From Chromatiales bacterium (lineage in GTDB: Bacteria; Pseudomonadota; Gammaproteobacteria; UBA6429; Thiohalophilaceae): a stretch of 64,000 nt of DNA. This document shows positions 1-9,846 of the stretch, piece by piece; position 1 is the stretch's first letter; each line of letters begins with the position of its first letter. The notes under the pieces were generated by a model that was given only the letters and a program-made list of their open reading frames with translations, ran no database searches and had not been told where the DNA came from. The stretch is from NCBI GenBank assembly GCA_027076325.1, contig JALTJZ010000070.1, positions 1-64,000 of the forward strand, written 5' to 3'. The position numbers were made by a program, and so were the translations under genes.

Positions 1-129
1 ATGGGTGATAACCCATCATGTTAATCTGGCTTTGATGGGTTACGCTATCGCTCCACCCATCCTACGGGGAGGGTGTGGGATGGCAATGTTGTTTTAATAA
101 TAGGCGTAGGATGGGTGATAACCCATCGT
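1..129. repeat. REP elements upstream of RAYT gene
   Basis: Copies of a short palindromic unit lie here. One arm reads ATGGGTGATAACCCATC (1-17, again near 110-126 preceded by GTAGG). The facing arm is GATGGGTTACGCTATCGC followed by CCACCCATCCTAC (about 34-66). Each arm forms a small hairpin between GATGGGT and ACCCATC, and paired arms make a bacterial interspersed mosaic element. The same units recur at 741-981 and 4833-5326. REP-type sequences flanking a RAYT gene are the expected arrangement for that transposase family. The window edge cuts the first copy. Confidence 0.85.
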
Positions 130-189
130 TTTAAAATCAAAAACAGGTTATATTTAATATCAAACACTCAAATGAAAGGACTCAATTGG

Positions 190-723
190 ATGACAAATTA
201 CAGACGGAACTATGTACCCGGTGGCACATTCTTTTTTACGGTTAACCTCTTTAATCGAAAACAAACATTGCTTATTGAGCACATTGATAAACTGCGTACA
301 AGCTTCAGGATTGTATTGGCAGAGCAACCCTTTATTATTGATGCCATTGTAATATTACCGGATCATTTGCATGCAATTCTAACCCTGCCGCCCGGTGATA
401 GTGATTTTTCAAATCGCTGGCGAAAAATAAAGGCCAACTTTTCCAGGTCAATATCTTTGCGTAATCCCACATCAAAAAGTCGTCAGGTAAAAAATGAGCG
501 AAGTATCTGGCAACGGCGTTTTTGGGAGCACACCATTAAAGATGAAGTTGATATGCAACAGCACATTGATTACATTCATTTTAATCCGGTAAAACATGGG
601 CATTGTACGAAGGTAAGTGACTGGCGGTATTCATCGTTCCACCGTTTTGTTAAAAGCAATGTTTACCCAAAAGATTGGGGCGGGTTTGTGGGTGATGGTG
701 AGGTGAATATGGGTGAAAGGTGA
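190..723 (+). CDS. REP-associated tyrosine transposase (RAYT, TnpA-REP)
   Basis: A 177-residue single-domain member of the Y1-transposase superfamily that is thought to process or spread REP palindromes. The HUH-like metal motif is visible as DHLHAI (H59 and H61 with the start at 190). The catalytic tyrosine lies in YIHFNPVKHG (Y128), and the RAYT-typical WQRRFWEHTI precedes it. The open frame extends upstream to 73, but homology begins at MTNYRRNYVPGG, so I place the start at ATG 190. REP copies flank the gene on both sides, which ties it to its substrate. The frame is intact, so it could be active. Confidence is high for the family; activity is inferred. Confidence 0.9.
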   Translation: MTNYRRNYVPGGTFFFTVNLFNRKQTLLIEHIDKLRTSFRIVLAEQPFIIDAIVILPDHLHAILTLPPGDSDFSNRWRKIKANFSRSISLRNPTSKSRQVKNERSIWQRRFWEHTIKDEVDMQQHIDYIHFNPVKHGHCTKVSDWRYSSFHRFVKSNVYPKDWGGFVGDGEVNMGER

Positions 724-740
724 TGGTTGTATTTTCGTTT

Positions 741-981
741 TGAATGGTGGGGTGTGTGGTAACCCATCGTTGATGTGGTGTCGTTGATGGGTTGCGCTAT
801 CGCTTCACCCATCCTACGGGGGGGGTGGGGTGGTGATGTTGTTTTAATAAAACAGGCGTAGGATGGGTGGCAACCCATCATGTTAATCTGGTTTTGATGG
901 GTTACGCGGTGCTCCACCCATCCTACGGGGAAGGGGTGGGGTGATGTTAATAGGCGTAGGATGGGTGATAACCCATCACTG
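741..981. repeat. REP/BIME cluster downstream of RAYT gene
   Basis: Three more REP units follow the transposase, in the same two orientations as at 1-129. GATGGGTTGCGCTATCGC with CCCATCCTACGG is at about 787-822. GTAGGATGGGTGGCAACCCATC is at about 859-880, with its partner to about 925. A last GTAGGATGGGTGATAACCCATC lies at about 956-977, just before the end of galE. Units are separated by short variable spacers containing GTTTTAATAA, which also occurs at 90-100. No gene is supported here; the open frames on both strands are repeat-derived shadows. Confidence 0.85.
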
Positions 982-996
982 TTGCTTAAATAACAA

Positions 997-1998
997 TTAC
1001 GCAAACCCTTCCGGCTTTTCTTTAAGCTTATATTCCCAGTCTAAAGAAGTTTTTACAATCACATCTAAATCATCGTATTTTGGTTCCCATTTGAGCTTTG
1101 TTTTAATTTCATCTGCAATAGAAACCAGAGTAGGCGGGTCACCTGCACGGCGTTCTTTTTCTACGATGTTGAGTGGTTTACCATCAACACGTTCGACAGC
1201 ATCAAGTACTTCACGCACGCTATAGCCGTGGCCATAGCCCACATTTAAGCTGGTTGACTCGCCGCCATTGCGCAGGTAATCCAGGGCTCGCAAGTGCGCG
1301 TCTGCTAAATCTTCAACATGAATATAATCTCGGATACCCGTACCATCTTCGGTTGGGTAGTCAGTGCCAAAAATATAAAGTTCGTCACGTTTGCCTACGG
1401 CAGCTTCTGCGGCCACTTTAATGAGCAAGGTTGATTTTGGTGTGGACTGGCCAATTCTGCATTCGGGATCGGAGCCAGCAACATTAAAGTAGCGCAGTGC
1501 AACATAGTTTAAATCTGATGCAAAGCTCACATCTTTGAGCATCATTTCGGTCATTAATTTTGATGTGCCATAGGCATTAATCGGGTTTTTGGGGGTGTCT
1601 TCTTTGGCATAGCCCGACTCTAAAATGCCGTAAACAGCGGCGGTTGACGAGAATATAAAATTCTTAACCCCATGCGCATTACATTGTTCAAGCAGGCTGC
1701 GGCTATTACAGGTATTATTGCCATAGTATTTTAAGGGGTTGCTAACCGACTCAGGCACAATGGTGTGCGCAGCAAAGTGGATAACGGTGTCTACATCATA
1801 ATCCGCTAAAATTTTGCCAACTAATTCGCTGTCGCCTGTGTCACCTTTAACGAAATCGCCGTATAAAATAGCGGCTTCAAAACCGGTAGAAAGGTTGTCT
1901 AAAACAACAATTTTTTCACCGGCCTCGCCAAGTTGCCTAACGGTGTGGCTGCCGATGTAGCCTGCGCCACCGGTTACAAGAATAGTTTTATTCGACAT
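997..1998 (-). CDS. galE: UDP-glucose 4-epimerase
   Basis: Interconverts UDP-glucose and UDP-galactose in the cytoplasm, supplying galactose for glycans such as the one likely built by the 8.7-29 kb locus. At 333 residues it matches the usual GalE length. It is an extended short-chain dehydrogenase: the NAD-binding glycine motif TGGAGYIG is at residues 9-16, the FSSTAAVYG segment carries the active-site Ser/Thr near 117-119, and the YxxxK pair is Y143/K147 in YGTSK. The start at 1998 follows CAAGGACTC in the transcript sense. It stands alone, convergent with the RAYT region and divergent from infC. Confidence 0.95.
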   Translation of the reverse strand: MSNKTILVTGGAGYIGSHTVRQLGEAGEKIVVLDNLSTGFEAAILYGDFVKGDTGDSELVGKILADYDVDTVIHFAAHTIVPESVSNPLKYYGNNTCNSRSLLEQCNAHGVKNFIFSSTAAVYGILESGYAKEDTPKNPINAYGTSKLMTEMMLKDVSFASDLNYVALRYFNVAGSDPECRIGQSTPKSTLLIKVAAEAAVGKRDELYIFGTDYPTEDGTGIRDYIHVEDLADAHLRALDYLRNGGESTSLNVGYGHGYSVREVLDAVERVDGKPLNIVEKERRAGDPPTLVSIADEIKTKLKWEPKYDDLDVIVKTSLDWEYKLKEKPEGFA

Positions 1999-2283
1999 TC
2001 ATGAGTCCTTGCATAAATATTTAAGTGTTATTAGTTAGGGGGCTGTTGATCTTTTATCTATTGTCTTATTTTGGCTAATTTTAGCCCGGCCATCGTTATT
2101 TTTTACTACCAATGGCGCGCATTGATACGTAAAAAAAGCCTTGTCAGGACTAAAATTTTCTCAAAATCAGCCTAAAATCTGAAAATAAACGCCCCTAATA
2201 TTTTCTGGCTAGTTTAAAGGAATTTGATTTAAAATTCTTTAGAAGATTGGATTTAGGTAGTTCGGCTTGCATTGCGGTAAATT

Positions 2284-2307
2284 TTAGCGAGATACTTAGC
2301 GAGATAC
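2284..2307. repeat. Perfect tandem 12-bp duplication
   Basis: TTAGCGAGATAC is repeated head to tail without a gap in the galE-infC intergenic region. Two copies are too few for a typical variable-number repeat. It may be a recent slippage duplication or a paired binding site. Confidence 0.6.
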
Positions 2308-2484
2308 AGGGGGAAAGCTTAATTTCAAGCTAAAATGGTGTACTCGGATGAAAAAACAGGTTTTACAAGTCATTTCAGGCTTGAGAAATAATAAAATAAG
2401 CTTTAAAATCCGCGCACATACGTTACAGAAAGTTCTTTTATTCGCTGCTTGAAAGTGGATAGGGAAAATGCAGAATTAAACTGT

Positions 2485-2529
2485 GGCCGTGTGTATGCGA
2501 TTTAGCAACAAAAATCGTGTCACACGGCC
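2485..2529 (+). promoter_or_regulatory. Stem-loop in infC leader
   Basis: GGCCGTGTG at 2485-2493 pairs perfectly with CACACGGCC at 2521-2529. An inner stem CGATTT (2498-2503) with AAATCG (2512-2517) leaves a small apical loop. There is no U-tract after it, so it is not an ordinary terminator. The hairpin ends 10 nt before the GGAGG of infC, so it could influence initiation at the unusual ATC start or bind a regulator. Function is inferred; the structure is visible. Confidence 0.55.
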
Positions 2530-2552
2530 GTAGTCATTTGGAGGAATAAGGT

Positions 2553-3068
2553 ATCGCAACAAAGACAACACGCATCAATGAGGATATTCGAGTACCAGAG
2601 GTACGGGTTATTGATGATGAGGGGGAGCAAATCGGCATTTTAACCATTGCTGAAGCACTTAATCTTGCTGATGAAAAAGAGCTGGATTTAGTGGAAGTTT
2701 CTCCCGATGCCAAACCACCAGTTTGCCGCATAATGGATCATGGTAAGTTCTTGTTTGAAGAAAACAAGCGTAAACATGCGGCGAAGAAGAAGCAAAAACA
2801 GGTTCATGTGAAGGAAGTTAAATTCCGTCCCGGAACCGAAGAAGGGGATTATCAGGTAAAACTACGCAACCTGATACGTTTCCTTGGTAATGGAGATCGA
2901 GCCAAAGTGACCTTACGTTTTCGCGGTCGCGAAATGGCGCACCAGGATCTGGGCATGAAGTTATTAAAACGTGTTCAGGCAGACCTGGAAGAACTCGGCA
3001 CCGTCGAACAGTTTCCAAGAATGGAAGGTCGGCAAATGGTGATGGTTCTTTCTCCGAAGAAGAAGTAG
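2553..3068 (+). CDS. infC: Translation initiation factor IF-3 (ATC start)
   Basis: IF-3 binds the 30S subunit, prevents premature 50S joining and proofreads the start codon. The downstream frame covers the full protein with [44 protein letters not shown] and LRFRGREM. The conserved N-terminal part continues upstream of the first in-frame ATG (2691) to about 2553. No ATG, GTG or TTG is available there. An ATC at 2553-2555 sits 8 nt after GGAGG (2540-2544), giving about 171 residues. E. coli infC also uses a rare start (AUU), which lets IF-3 repress its own translation, so AUC is the natural reading. It heads infC-rpmI-rplT. Confidence 0.93.
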   Translation: MATKTTRINEDIRVPEVRVIDDEGEQIGILTIAEALNLADEKELDLVEVSPDAKPPVCRIMDHGKFLFEENKRKHAAKKKQKQVHVKEVKFRPGTEEGDYQVKLRNLIRFLGNGDRAKVTLRFRGREMAHQDLGMKLLKRVQADLEELGTVEQFPRMEGRQMVMVLSPKKK

Positions 3069-3132
3069 CCGAGAAAATAATTTTTCGAGCTATATATTTT
3101 AACTTTAAATATAGAATGCGGAGTATCTAACG

Positions 3133-3330
3133 ATGCCAAAGATTAAAAGTAATAGTGGCGCGGCAAAACGTTTTAAGCGAACAGCTTCGGGCGGATTCAA
3201 GCGTGCACAGTCTCACAAAAGACATATCCTTACCAAGAAAAGTACCAAGCGTAAACGTCAGTTACGCAGTATTTTGCAAGTACATGCCTCTGATACGGCC
3301 ACTGTACGTCAAATGTTACCTTATAGTTAA
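3133..3330 (+). CDS. rpmI: 50S ribosomal protein L35
   Basis: A small basic ribosomal protein of 65 residues, the normal length. It begins [17 protein letters not shown] and contains the hallmark [15 protein letters not shown]. It follows infC by 64 nt. That leader contains short AT-rich inverted repeats (around 3069-3089 and 3090-3114). In E. coli the rpmI leader is where L20 binds to repress rpmI-rplT; the hairpins here are compatible with such control but I cannot show it. The ribosome binding site is GCGGAGTATCTAACG just before the ATG. Confidence 0.97.
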   Translation: MPKIKSNSGAAKRFKRTASGGFKRAQSHKRHILTKKSTKRKRQLRSILQVHASDTATVRQMLPYS

Positions 3331-3345
3331 GGGAGTTAAGCGAAT

Positions 3346-3699
3346 ATGCCTAGAGTAAAACGTGGTGTGACCGCGCATGCGCGTCATAAAAAAATTCTTG
3401 AACAAGCGAAAGGCTATAAAGGCCGTCGTAAAAATGTATTTCGTGTAGCGACACAGGCGGTAACGAAAGCCGGTCAATATGCGTATCGTGATCGTCGTCA
3501 ACGTAAACGTCAATTCCGTGCTTTATGGATTGCGCGTATCAATGCGGCAGCACGTATGAATGGTTTAACGTATAGCCGTTTCATTAATGGCTTAAAGAAA
3601 GGCGACATTGCAATCGATCGTAAAGTGCTGGCCGATATTGCTGTTTTTGATGCCGCCGCTTTTGCAGCCATTGCAGAACAAGCTAAAGCCAATCTGTAA
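3346..3699 (+). CDS. rplT: 50S ribosomal protein L20
   Basis: L20 is needed early in 50S assembly and represses its own operon in E. coli. At 117 residues it is family-typical, opening with [24 protein letters not shown] and containing [20 protein letters not shown] and [11 protein letters not shown]. It lies 15 nt after rpmI with an AGGGAG ribosome binding site. A strong terminator hairpin follows it at 3746-3777 before pheS. Confidence 0.97.
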   Translation: MPRVKRGVTAHARHKKILEQAKGYKGRRKNVFRVATQAVTKAGQYAYRDRRQRKRQFRALWIARINAAARMNGLTYSRFINGLKKGDIAIDRKVLADIAVFDAAAFAAIAEQAKANL

Positions 3700-3736
3700 C
3701 TACTGCAACTATCTTAATCTTTGATTGGGATTGTAA

Positions 3737-4831
<1,095 letters not shown>

Positions 4832-5016
4832 GCGTAGGGTGGGGGTAACTTATCGTTTGTTGTTGGGGTGATGGGTTGCGCTATTGCTTCACCCATCCTA
4901 CCTTTGTTTTATTGGGTTGTGTGGCGTGATACGTAGGATGGGTGTAACTCATCGTTGTTTGTTGTGTTGGGGTGATGGGTTACACAGGCTCCCCCATCCT
5001 GCAAATTGTTACTATG

Positions 5017-5046
5017 GATGTCCGGTTTTTGAAGTAGTTTAAGTGA
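5017..5046 (+). pseudogene. Relic of a pheS 3' end
   Basis: These 30 bases align with the last 30 of pheS (4802-4831) at 24 of 30 positions. Read in the same frame they give DVRFLK*FK* against DVRFLKQFK*. Two differences are silent (GTG/GTC, CGT/CGG), AAA/AAG is silent, the stop changes TAA to TGA, and CAA becomes TAG. The upstream codons still give a faint match to the preceding LRLFYEN. The pattern suggests a diverged duplicate of the pheS tail embedded in the repeat cluster. It is short, so chance or convergence is not fully excluded. Confidence 0.55.
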
Positions 5047-5058
5047 ATAATAAAGGCG

Positions 5059-5138
5059 GTCATTGCGAGCGATAGCGCGGCAATCTTGTTGGATAGACCT
5101 CTGCTCTTTAAGATTGCCGCGCTATCGCTCGCAATGAC
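5059..5138. repeat. Long perfect palindrome, second repeat family
   Basis: The 29-nt arm at 5059-5087 (beginning GTCATTGCGAGCGATAGCGC) is the exact reverse complement of 5110-5138, with a 22-nt loop between. The sequence differs from the GATGGGT units around it. GTCATTGCGAG...GGCAATCT repeats are known as dispersed elements in many bacterial genomes, so this is probably a copy of such a family. In RNA it would fold into a very stable hairpin in the pheS-pheT spacer. Confidence 0.85.
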
Positions 5139-5430
5139 GGTTGAAGTAGATAGTGGGCAGGATGGGTGCAACCCATCGTTTGGTGTTGGGGTGATGGGTT
5201 ATGCTATCGCTTCACCCATCCTACCTTTGTTTTATTGGATGGGTGGCGTTGATATGTAGGATGGGTGCAACCCATCGTTTGTTGTGTTGGGGGTGATGGG
5301 TTACGCAGGGCTCCACCCATCCTACGAATGGTTATTGTTGCGCTATGGCTCGTAACGACATGAGTTTAAATTTTATATTATTCCTTCGTGTCCTTCAGTG
5401 GTGAAATTTTTTTGATTTAAGGTTTATAAA

Positions 5431-7824
5431 ATGAAATTTAGTGAACAATGGTTGCGTGAATGGGTTAACCCCGATATTGATACTGCCGCATTACAGGAAC
5501 AGCTCACCATGGCTGGTCTGGAAGTGGACGGCTGTGAACCGGTTGCAGGCACGTTTACAAAAGTTGTTGTGGCTGAAGTATTCGATGTTAGCAAACACCC
5601 GGATGCCGACAAGCTTAATGTTTGTAAAGTGAATGTGGGTGATTCTGAACTGCTGCAAATTGTGTGTGGTGCGGCCAATGTGCGGGTGGGGTTAAAAGTG
5701 CCCGCCGCTTTGGTGGGTGCAAAACTCCCCGGTGACTTTAAAATTAAAAAATCAAAATTACGCGGTGTGCCTTCGCATGGCATGTTGTGCTCAACCAAAG
5801 AGCTTGGTTTGGAAGATCAGGCCGATGGCTTAATGGAGCTGCCGACGGATGCGCCGGTTGGCACGCCTATTGAAAACTACCTTAAATTAGACGACGTGAG
5901 CATCGAGCTGGATTTAACCCCCAACCGTGGTGACTGCCTGAGCATGGCCGGCATTGCGCGCGAAGTGGGTGTTTTGAATGATATGGCGGTTAACACGCTT
6001 GAAATCACCCCTGTTAAAGCCAGTATCAAAGACAGCTTTAAAGTCTCGGTAAAAGCTGAGCAGGCTTGCCCGCATTATGTAGGGCGAGTAATTAAAAATG
6101 TCAATCCAACCGCGATAACGCCATTGTGGATGCAGGAGAAGTTGCGCCGCAGTGGTCATCGTAGCCTTGGGCCGCTGGTGGATGTGACAAACTATGTTTT
6201 ATTGGAGCTTGGCCAGCCGATGCATGCCTTTGACCTGGATAAACTCAGCAACGAACTGGTTGTGCGGGAGGCAAAACCAAAGGAAGAAATCGAATTACTC
6301 GATGGCCAGCAGCTAAAACTGGTCGAAGGCAGCTTGCTTATCGCCGATGCCAGCGGGCCAATCGCCCTTGCCGGGATTATGGGCGGGGCGAGCACGGCGG
6401 TTTCGGACGATACCCAGCATATCTTTTTAGAAAGCGCCTTTTTTGCTCCGCTTAAACTCGCCGGTCAGGCGCGTGGTTATGGTTTGCATACGGATTCATC
6501 CCACCGTTTTGAGCGGGGTGTTTCCTTTGAATTGCAAGTGGATGCGATTGAGCGGGCAACGGCACTGTTGTTAGACATTACTGGTGGTGAAGCAGGGCCT
6601 TTAATTGAGGTGACGTCTAAAAAACATCTGCCAACGCGAGCTGCTGTAAAACTTCGTTTAGAGCGCTTGTCACGCGTTTTAGGGGTGACCTTTGAAGCTG
6701 GTTTTGTGGAAACCTGTCTTTTAAATCTGGGGATGAAATTTAAAGCAAGCCCGGGTGGTTGGGAAGTCACCCCACCAGCGGCTCGTTTTGATATCGAAAT
6801 TGAAGAAGATTTAATCGAAGAAATCGGGCGGATCTACGGTTACGACAACATTCCGCGGACACGGCCGGCCTCGATCATTAAAATGAGCCCCGTTACTGAA
6901 GCACAGGTGGGGCTTGACCTGGTTCGACAAACCCTGGTCGACCGCGGTTTTTACGAGGCGATAACCTACAGCTTTATTGACCCGTCCCTGCAAGCCATCG
7001 TTGACCCCGAAAGCGAAGCCATTGCGCTGGCAAACCCCATTTCAGCTGATATGAGCGTAATGCGGACAAATTTATGGGCTGGATTGTTAGATTCTTTGCA
7101 ATATAACTTGAATCGCCAACAAAATCGGTTATGCTTATTCGAGTGCGGTCTTAAGTTTTTAAGACAAGACAATGAAATTAAACAAAAATTAGTTGTTGCA
7201 GGTGTTCTGAGTGGTGATGTCTATCCAGAGCAGTGGGCTGTTTCAAATCGTAAAGTTGATTTTTTTGATACCAAAGGACACGTTGAAGCCTTGTTGGAAT
7301 TAACCGGAAAAGCGCTAGAATTTACTTTTAAAGTCGATTCTCACCCAGCACTCCATCCGGGTCAGTCGGCTTCAATATATTTGGCTGAAAGTGATAAAAA
7401 TCAACAACCTGTCGGTTGGATTGGGGCGCTGCATCCAGAGTTGAACAAAAAACTCGATGTGCCTTCCGCAACCTATGTATTTGAACTCGATGCCGGTATT
7501 TTTGAACAGGGCAGTATTCCCGCTTACGCGGCTGTTTCAAAATACCCTGCAATTCGCCGTGATTTGGCTATTATTGTTGATAAAGAAATTTCCGCACAAA
7601 AAGTCATGGATAGCATTCATGCGGCCTGCACGGATATCGTTCAGGACTTAGAGTTATTTGACGTGTATGAAGGCGAAGGTGTTGATTCTGGAAGAAAAAG
7701 TCTCGGTTTGGGCTTGACCTTACAGCATCTTTCCCGCACTCTTACAGATACTGATGTGGATTCAGAAATTCAGAACATCATCAGTGAGTTAAACAACAAA
7801 CTTGGGGCAACACTGAGAGATTAA
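5431..7824 (+). CDS. pheT: Phenylalanyl-tRNA synthetase beta subunit
   Basis: Beta chain of PheRS; it binds the tRNA anticodon and edits mis-charged tyrosine. Its 797 residues match the family. Order of domains: N-terminal B1 ([14 protein letters not shown]), the OB-fold tRNA-binding insert at about 40-150 ([34 protein letters not shown]), B3/B4 with the editing site (about 210-390, [39 protein letters not shown], here split by spacing), B5, the catalytic-like core with YGYDNIPRT, and a C-terminal ferredoxin-fold anticodon-binding domain ([15 protein letters not shown] to the end). ihfA follows 5 nt later. Confidence 0.96.
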   Translation: MKFSEQWLREWVNPDIDTAALQEQLTMAGLEVDGCEPVAGTFTKVVVAEVFDVSKHPDADKLNVCKVNVGDSELLQIVCGAANVRVGLKVPAALVGAKLPGDFKIKKSKLRGVPSHGMLCSTKELGLEDQADGLMELPTDAPVGTPIENYLKLDDVSIELDLTPNRGDCLSMAGIAREVGVLNDMAVNTLEITPVKASIKDSFKVSVKAEQACPHYVGRVIKNVNPTAITPLWMQEKLRRSGHRSLGPLVDVTNYVLLELGQPMHAFDLDKLSNELVVREAKPKEEIELLDGQQLKLVEGSLLIADASGPIALAGIMGGASTAVSDDTQHIFLESAFFAPLKLAGQARGYGLHTDSSHRFERGVSFELQVDAIERATALLLDITGGEAGPLIEVTSKKHLPTRAAVKLRLERLSRVLGVTFEAGFVETCLLNLGMKFKASPGGWEVTPPAARFDIEIEEDLIEEIGRIYGYDNIPRTRPASIIKMSPVTEAQVGLDLVRQTLVDRGFYEAITYSFIDPSLQAIVDPESEAIALANPISADMSVMRTNLWAGLLDSLQYNLNRQQNRLCLFECGLKFLRQDNEIKQKLVVAGVLSGDVYPEQWAVSNRKVDFFDTKGHVEALLELTGKALEFTFKVDSHPALHPGQSASIYLAESDKNQQPVGWIGALHPELNKKLDVPSATYVFELDAGIFEQGSIPAYAAVSKYPAIRRDLAIIVDKEISAQKVMDSIHAACTDIVQDLELFDVYEGEGVDSGRKSLGLGLTLQHLSRTLTDTDVDSEIQNIISELNNKLGATLRD

Positions 7825-7829
7825 ATACC

Positions 7830-8135
7830 ATGGCGCTAACGAAAGCCGACATGGCAGAACGTTTGTTTGAAGAACTTGGTTTAAACAAACGTGAGGCAAA
7901 AGAAATCGTTGAAATGTTTTTCGAGCAGATTCGTAGTGCGCTCGAAAACGGGCAACAAGTGAAACTTTCGGGTTTTGGTAACTTTGACCTGCGCGATAAA
8001 AAACAGCGTCCGGGCAGAAACCCCAAAACCGGTGAAGAAATCCCAATTACAGCCCGTCGAGTGGTGACATTTCGACCTGGCCAGAAATTAAAGGCACGCG
8101 TAGAAGCATATGCTGGAACCCAGTCACAACAATGA
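7830..8135 (+). CDS. ihfA: Integration host factor alpha subunit
   Basis: IHF-alpha pairs with IHF-beta to bend DNA at specific sites. At 101 residues it is family length. The DNABII signature [22 protein letters not shown] occupies about residues 48-69 (proline 61 is the intercalating residue), and the N-terminal dimer helices begin [25 protein letters not shown]. Position after pheT is the conserved gammaproteobacterial one and separates it from HU. The ATG lies 5 nt after the pheT stop, so translation is probably coupled. The next gene overlaps its end by 26 nt. Confidence 0.96.
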   Translation: MALTKADMAERLFEELGLNKREAKEIVEMFFEQIRSALENGQQVKLSGFGNFDLRDKKQRPGRNPKTGEEIPITARRVVTFRPGQKLKARVEAYAGTQSQQ

Positions 8136-8466
8136 ACTGCCGGTTATACCGGGCAAGCGTTATTTTACCATTGGCGAAGTCAGTGAACTTTGCAATGTAA
8201 AACCACACGTGTTGCGTTATTGGGAACAGGAATTTCCTCAACTCAAGCCGGTTAAACGCCGTGGTAACCGACGTTATTATCAGCGCCAGGATGTGTTGAT
8301 GATACGTGAAATTCGTAGCCTGCTTTATGAGCAAGGTTATACTATCGGTGGGGCGCGGTTACAATTATCGGAAGAGCAATCAAAAGACAGTAAATCTTTG
8401 GATCCGCAAGTAATAAAACACTTGAGAATGGAGCTCGAAGAAGTCATGGATATTCTTCGAGACTGA
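8110..8466 (+). CDS. MerR-family transcriptional regulator (ihfA-linked)
   Basis: 118 residues with an N-terminal winged helix-turn-helix of MerR type: [31 protein letters not shown]. It has the [26 protein letters not shown] wing and dimerisation-helix start. The WEQEFPQL pattern is that of the MerR gene found next to ihfA in many gammaproteobacteria. There is no C-terminal cysteine metal site, so it is not a heavy-metal sensor. The target is unknown. It overlaps ihfA by 26 nt and ends the translation operon. Confidence 0.88.
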   Translation: MLEPSHNNELPVIPGKRYFTIGEVSELCNVKPHVLRYWEQEFPQLKPVKRRGNRRYYQRQDVLMIREIRSLLYEQGYTIGGARLQLSEEQSKDSKSLDPQVIKHLRMELEEVMDILRD

Positions 8467-8581
8467 CTGTAGGCACTGCTCGACTCCTATTCCTATTTCA
8501 AGCATTCTCCTGTAAGATTCAACATCTTTGCAAGGGTGGGGTTGTTGTGGCCGCCTTCAACTCAAACAATAATCTTTACAA

Positions 8582-8659
<78 letters not shown>

Positions 8660-8752
8660 CTTTATTGTTATTCAATAAAACTTTGTAAACTATTAAATAC
8701 ATTTAGCGCTATACTTTAAGTTATAAAACTTTCCTTTCAAGGAAGAGTGAAA

Positions 8753-9721
8753 ATGCCAGTTAAAGTTTTTATTACAATTGATACCGAGGAAGATAATTGG
8801 GGTCAATACAAAACTGATTGTGCAGTGGATAATATTGCCCATTTACCTGCTCTTCAGCAATTGTTCAATAAGTATGGCGCAATCCCAACCTATCTCGTAA
8901 ATTATCCGGTGGCAACAACGCCTTCGAGTATCGAAGTGTTAGCCTCGTTTCTTAATGAAGGTGTGTGTGAGATTGGGACACACTGCCATCCATGGAACAC
9001 CCCCCCTTATACTGAAGAATTAGGTCGGCAAAATTCAATGATGTGTAATTTGCCGTATGATTTACTCATTGAAAAGATGAGTAATTTGCGAGAAGCAACT
9101 AAGTCCAGCTTTGGGGTAACGCCGGTTTCTTTCCGTGCTGGTCGTTGGGGTTTTAGTGAAGATGTTGCCCGTTGCTTAACGGAACTGGAGTATAAAATAG
9201 ATACTTCTATATCCCCCTTTATAGATTGGACACGCTCTCGCGGGCCAAATTTCAGGCGTGCAAGCACGCATCCTTATTATTTTTCACCTGACAATATATT
9301 TAAGTCAGTACCAGATGGCGCATTGCTCGAAGTTCCCCCGACTATTGGTTTTTACCAGTCTAACTTTCGTCTTTGTGATGTTTTACAGCATAGTCTTAAA
9401 GGGCCTGTTGTATCACAGTTAGGTTTGTTAGGGATGCTGGATATGCTAGGGTTATTAAATTTTCACTGGTTGTCGCCTGAGCTATCCACTGGTACTGAAA
9501 TGGTAACGTTAGCGAAGCGGTTTGTTAAGTCGGGACATAAATTTTTAAATATGTCATTTCATTCGACAAGTATGTTGCCGGGTAAAAGCCCTTTTGTGCA
9601 GAACAAGAACGATTTAACTAAATTTTTAAACGAAATTGAAATTTTCTTAAAGTATGCAACGGAAAACAAGTTTAAATTTTTACCAATGGCAGAAGCAGTT
9701 AACTATACAGATAAAATATAA
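8753..9721 (+). CDS. Polysaccharide deacetylase family protein
   Basis: Likely a NodB-fold carbohydrate de-N-acetylase acting on the locus polysaccharide or its intermediate. Visible are FITIDTEEDNWG near the N-terminus (catalytic/metal Asp region), EIGTHCHPWNTPP (metal histidines) and SFRAGRWGFSEDV, a motif shared by this deacetylase subgroup. There is no signal peptide, so a cytoplasmic or inner-membrane-side role is inferred. I chose ATG 8753 (322 residues) over GTG 8747, because AAGGAAG at 8739-8745 is 7 nt from the ATG but only 1 nt from the GTG. It is the first gene of the glycan locus. Confidence 0.82.
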   Translation: MPVKVFITIDTEEDNWGQYKTDCAVDNIAHLPALQQLFNKYGAIPTYLVNYPVATTPSSIEVLASFLNEGVCEIGTHCHPWNTPPYTEELGRQNSMMCNLPYDLLIEKMSNLREATKSSFGVTPVSFRAGRWGFSEDVARCLTELEYKIDTSISPFIDWTRSRGPNFRRASTHPYYFSPDNIFKSVPDGALLEVPPTIGFYQSNFRLCDVLQHSLKGPVVSQLGLLGMLDMLGLLNFHWLSPELSTGTEMVTLAKRFVKSGHKFLNMSFHSTSMLPGKSPFVQNKNDLTKFLNEIEIFLKYATENKFKFLPMAEAVNYTDKI

Positions 9722-9846
9722 AGAACTTTCAAGGCCAGAAAGCGGAGTATTCCCAAATGTGTTTGTAATTAGATTGGGTTAGTTTGTAAGTAATGCTAAA
9801 ATATTCACTGTTATAAATTATACCCATAACGTAAAGTGAATATAAA

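Larger units (their letters stand above)
1999..2552. other. Divergent galE-infC intergenic region
   Basis: About 550 bp without a coding frame. It must hold the galE promoter on the minus strand and the promoter and leader of the infC operon on the plus strand. In many relatives thrS directly precedes infC; here it does not, so infC needs its own promoter. Two structures stand out: a perfect 12-bp tandem duplication at 2284-2307 (TTAGCGAGATAC twice) and a strong hairpin at 2485-2529 just before the infC ribosome binding site. I could not fix a clear -35/-10 pair by eye. Confidence 0.6.
4832..5430. repeat. REP/BIME cluster between pheS and pheT
   Basis: At least eight REP arms fill this gap. 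GTAGGATGGGTGTAACTC/GCAACCC-type arms lie at about 4833, 4931, 5157 and 5254. GATGGGTTxxGCTATxGCTTCACCC-type arms lie at about 4869, 4974, 5191 and 5294. They match the units around the RAYT gene at 1-981. Nested between them are a pheS-tail relic (5017-5046) and a different long palindrome (5059-5138). No gene is present. pheS and pheT are usually nearly adjacent, so the cluster is an insertion into the operon. Unless transcription reads through, pheT would need its own promoter in or after the repeats. Confidence 0.9.

Noticed and set aside
663-1225. Open frames on both strands over the REP array
   Set aside because: Their sequences (for example HPSYACFIK and similar) are translations of the repeats, not proteins.
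1999-2552. thrS or another gene upstream of infC
   Set aside because: No open frame with synthetase motifs exists here; the region is intergenic on both strands.
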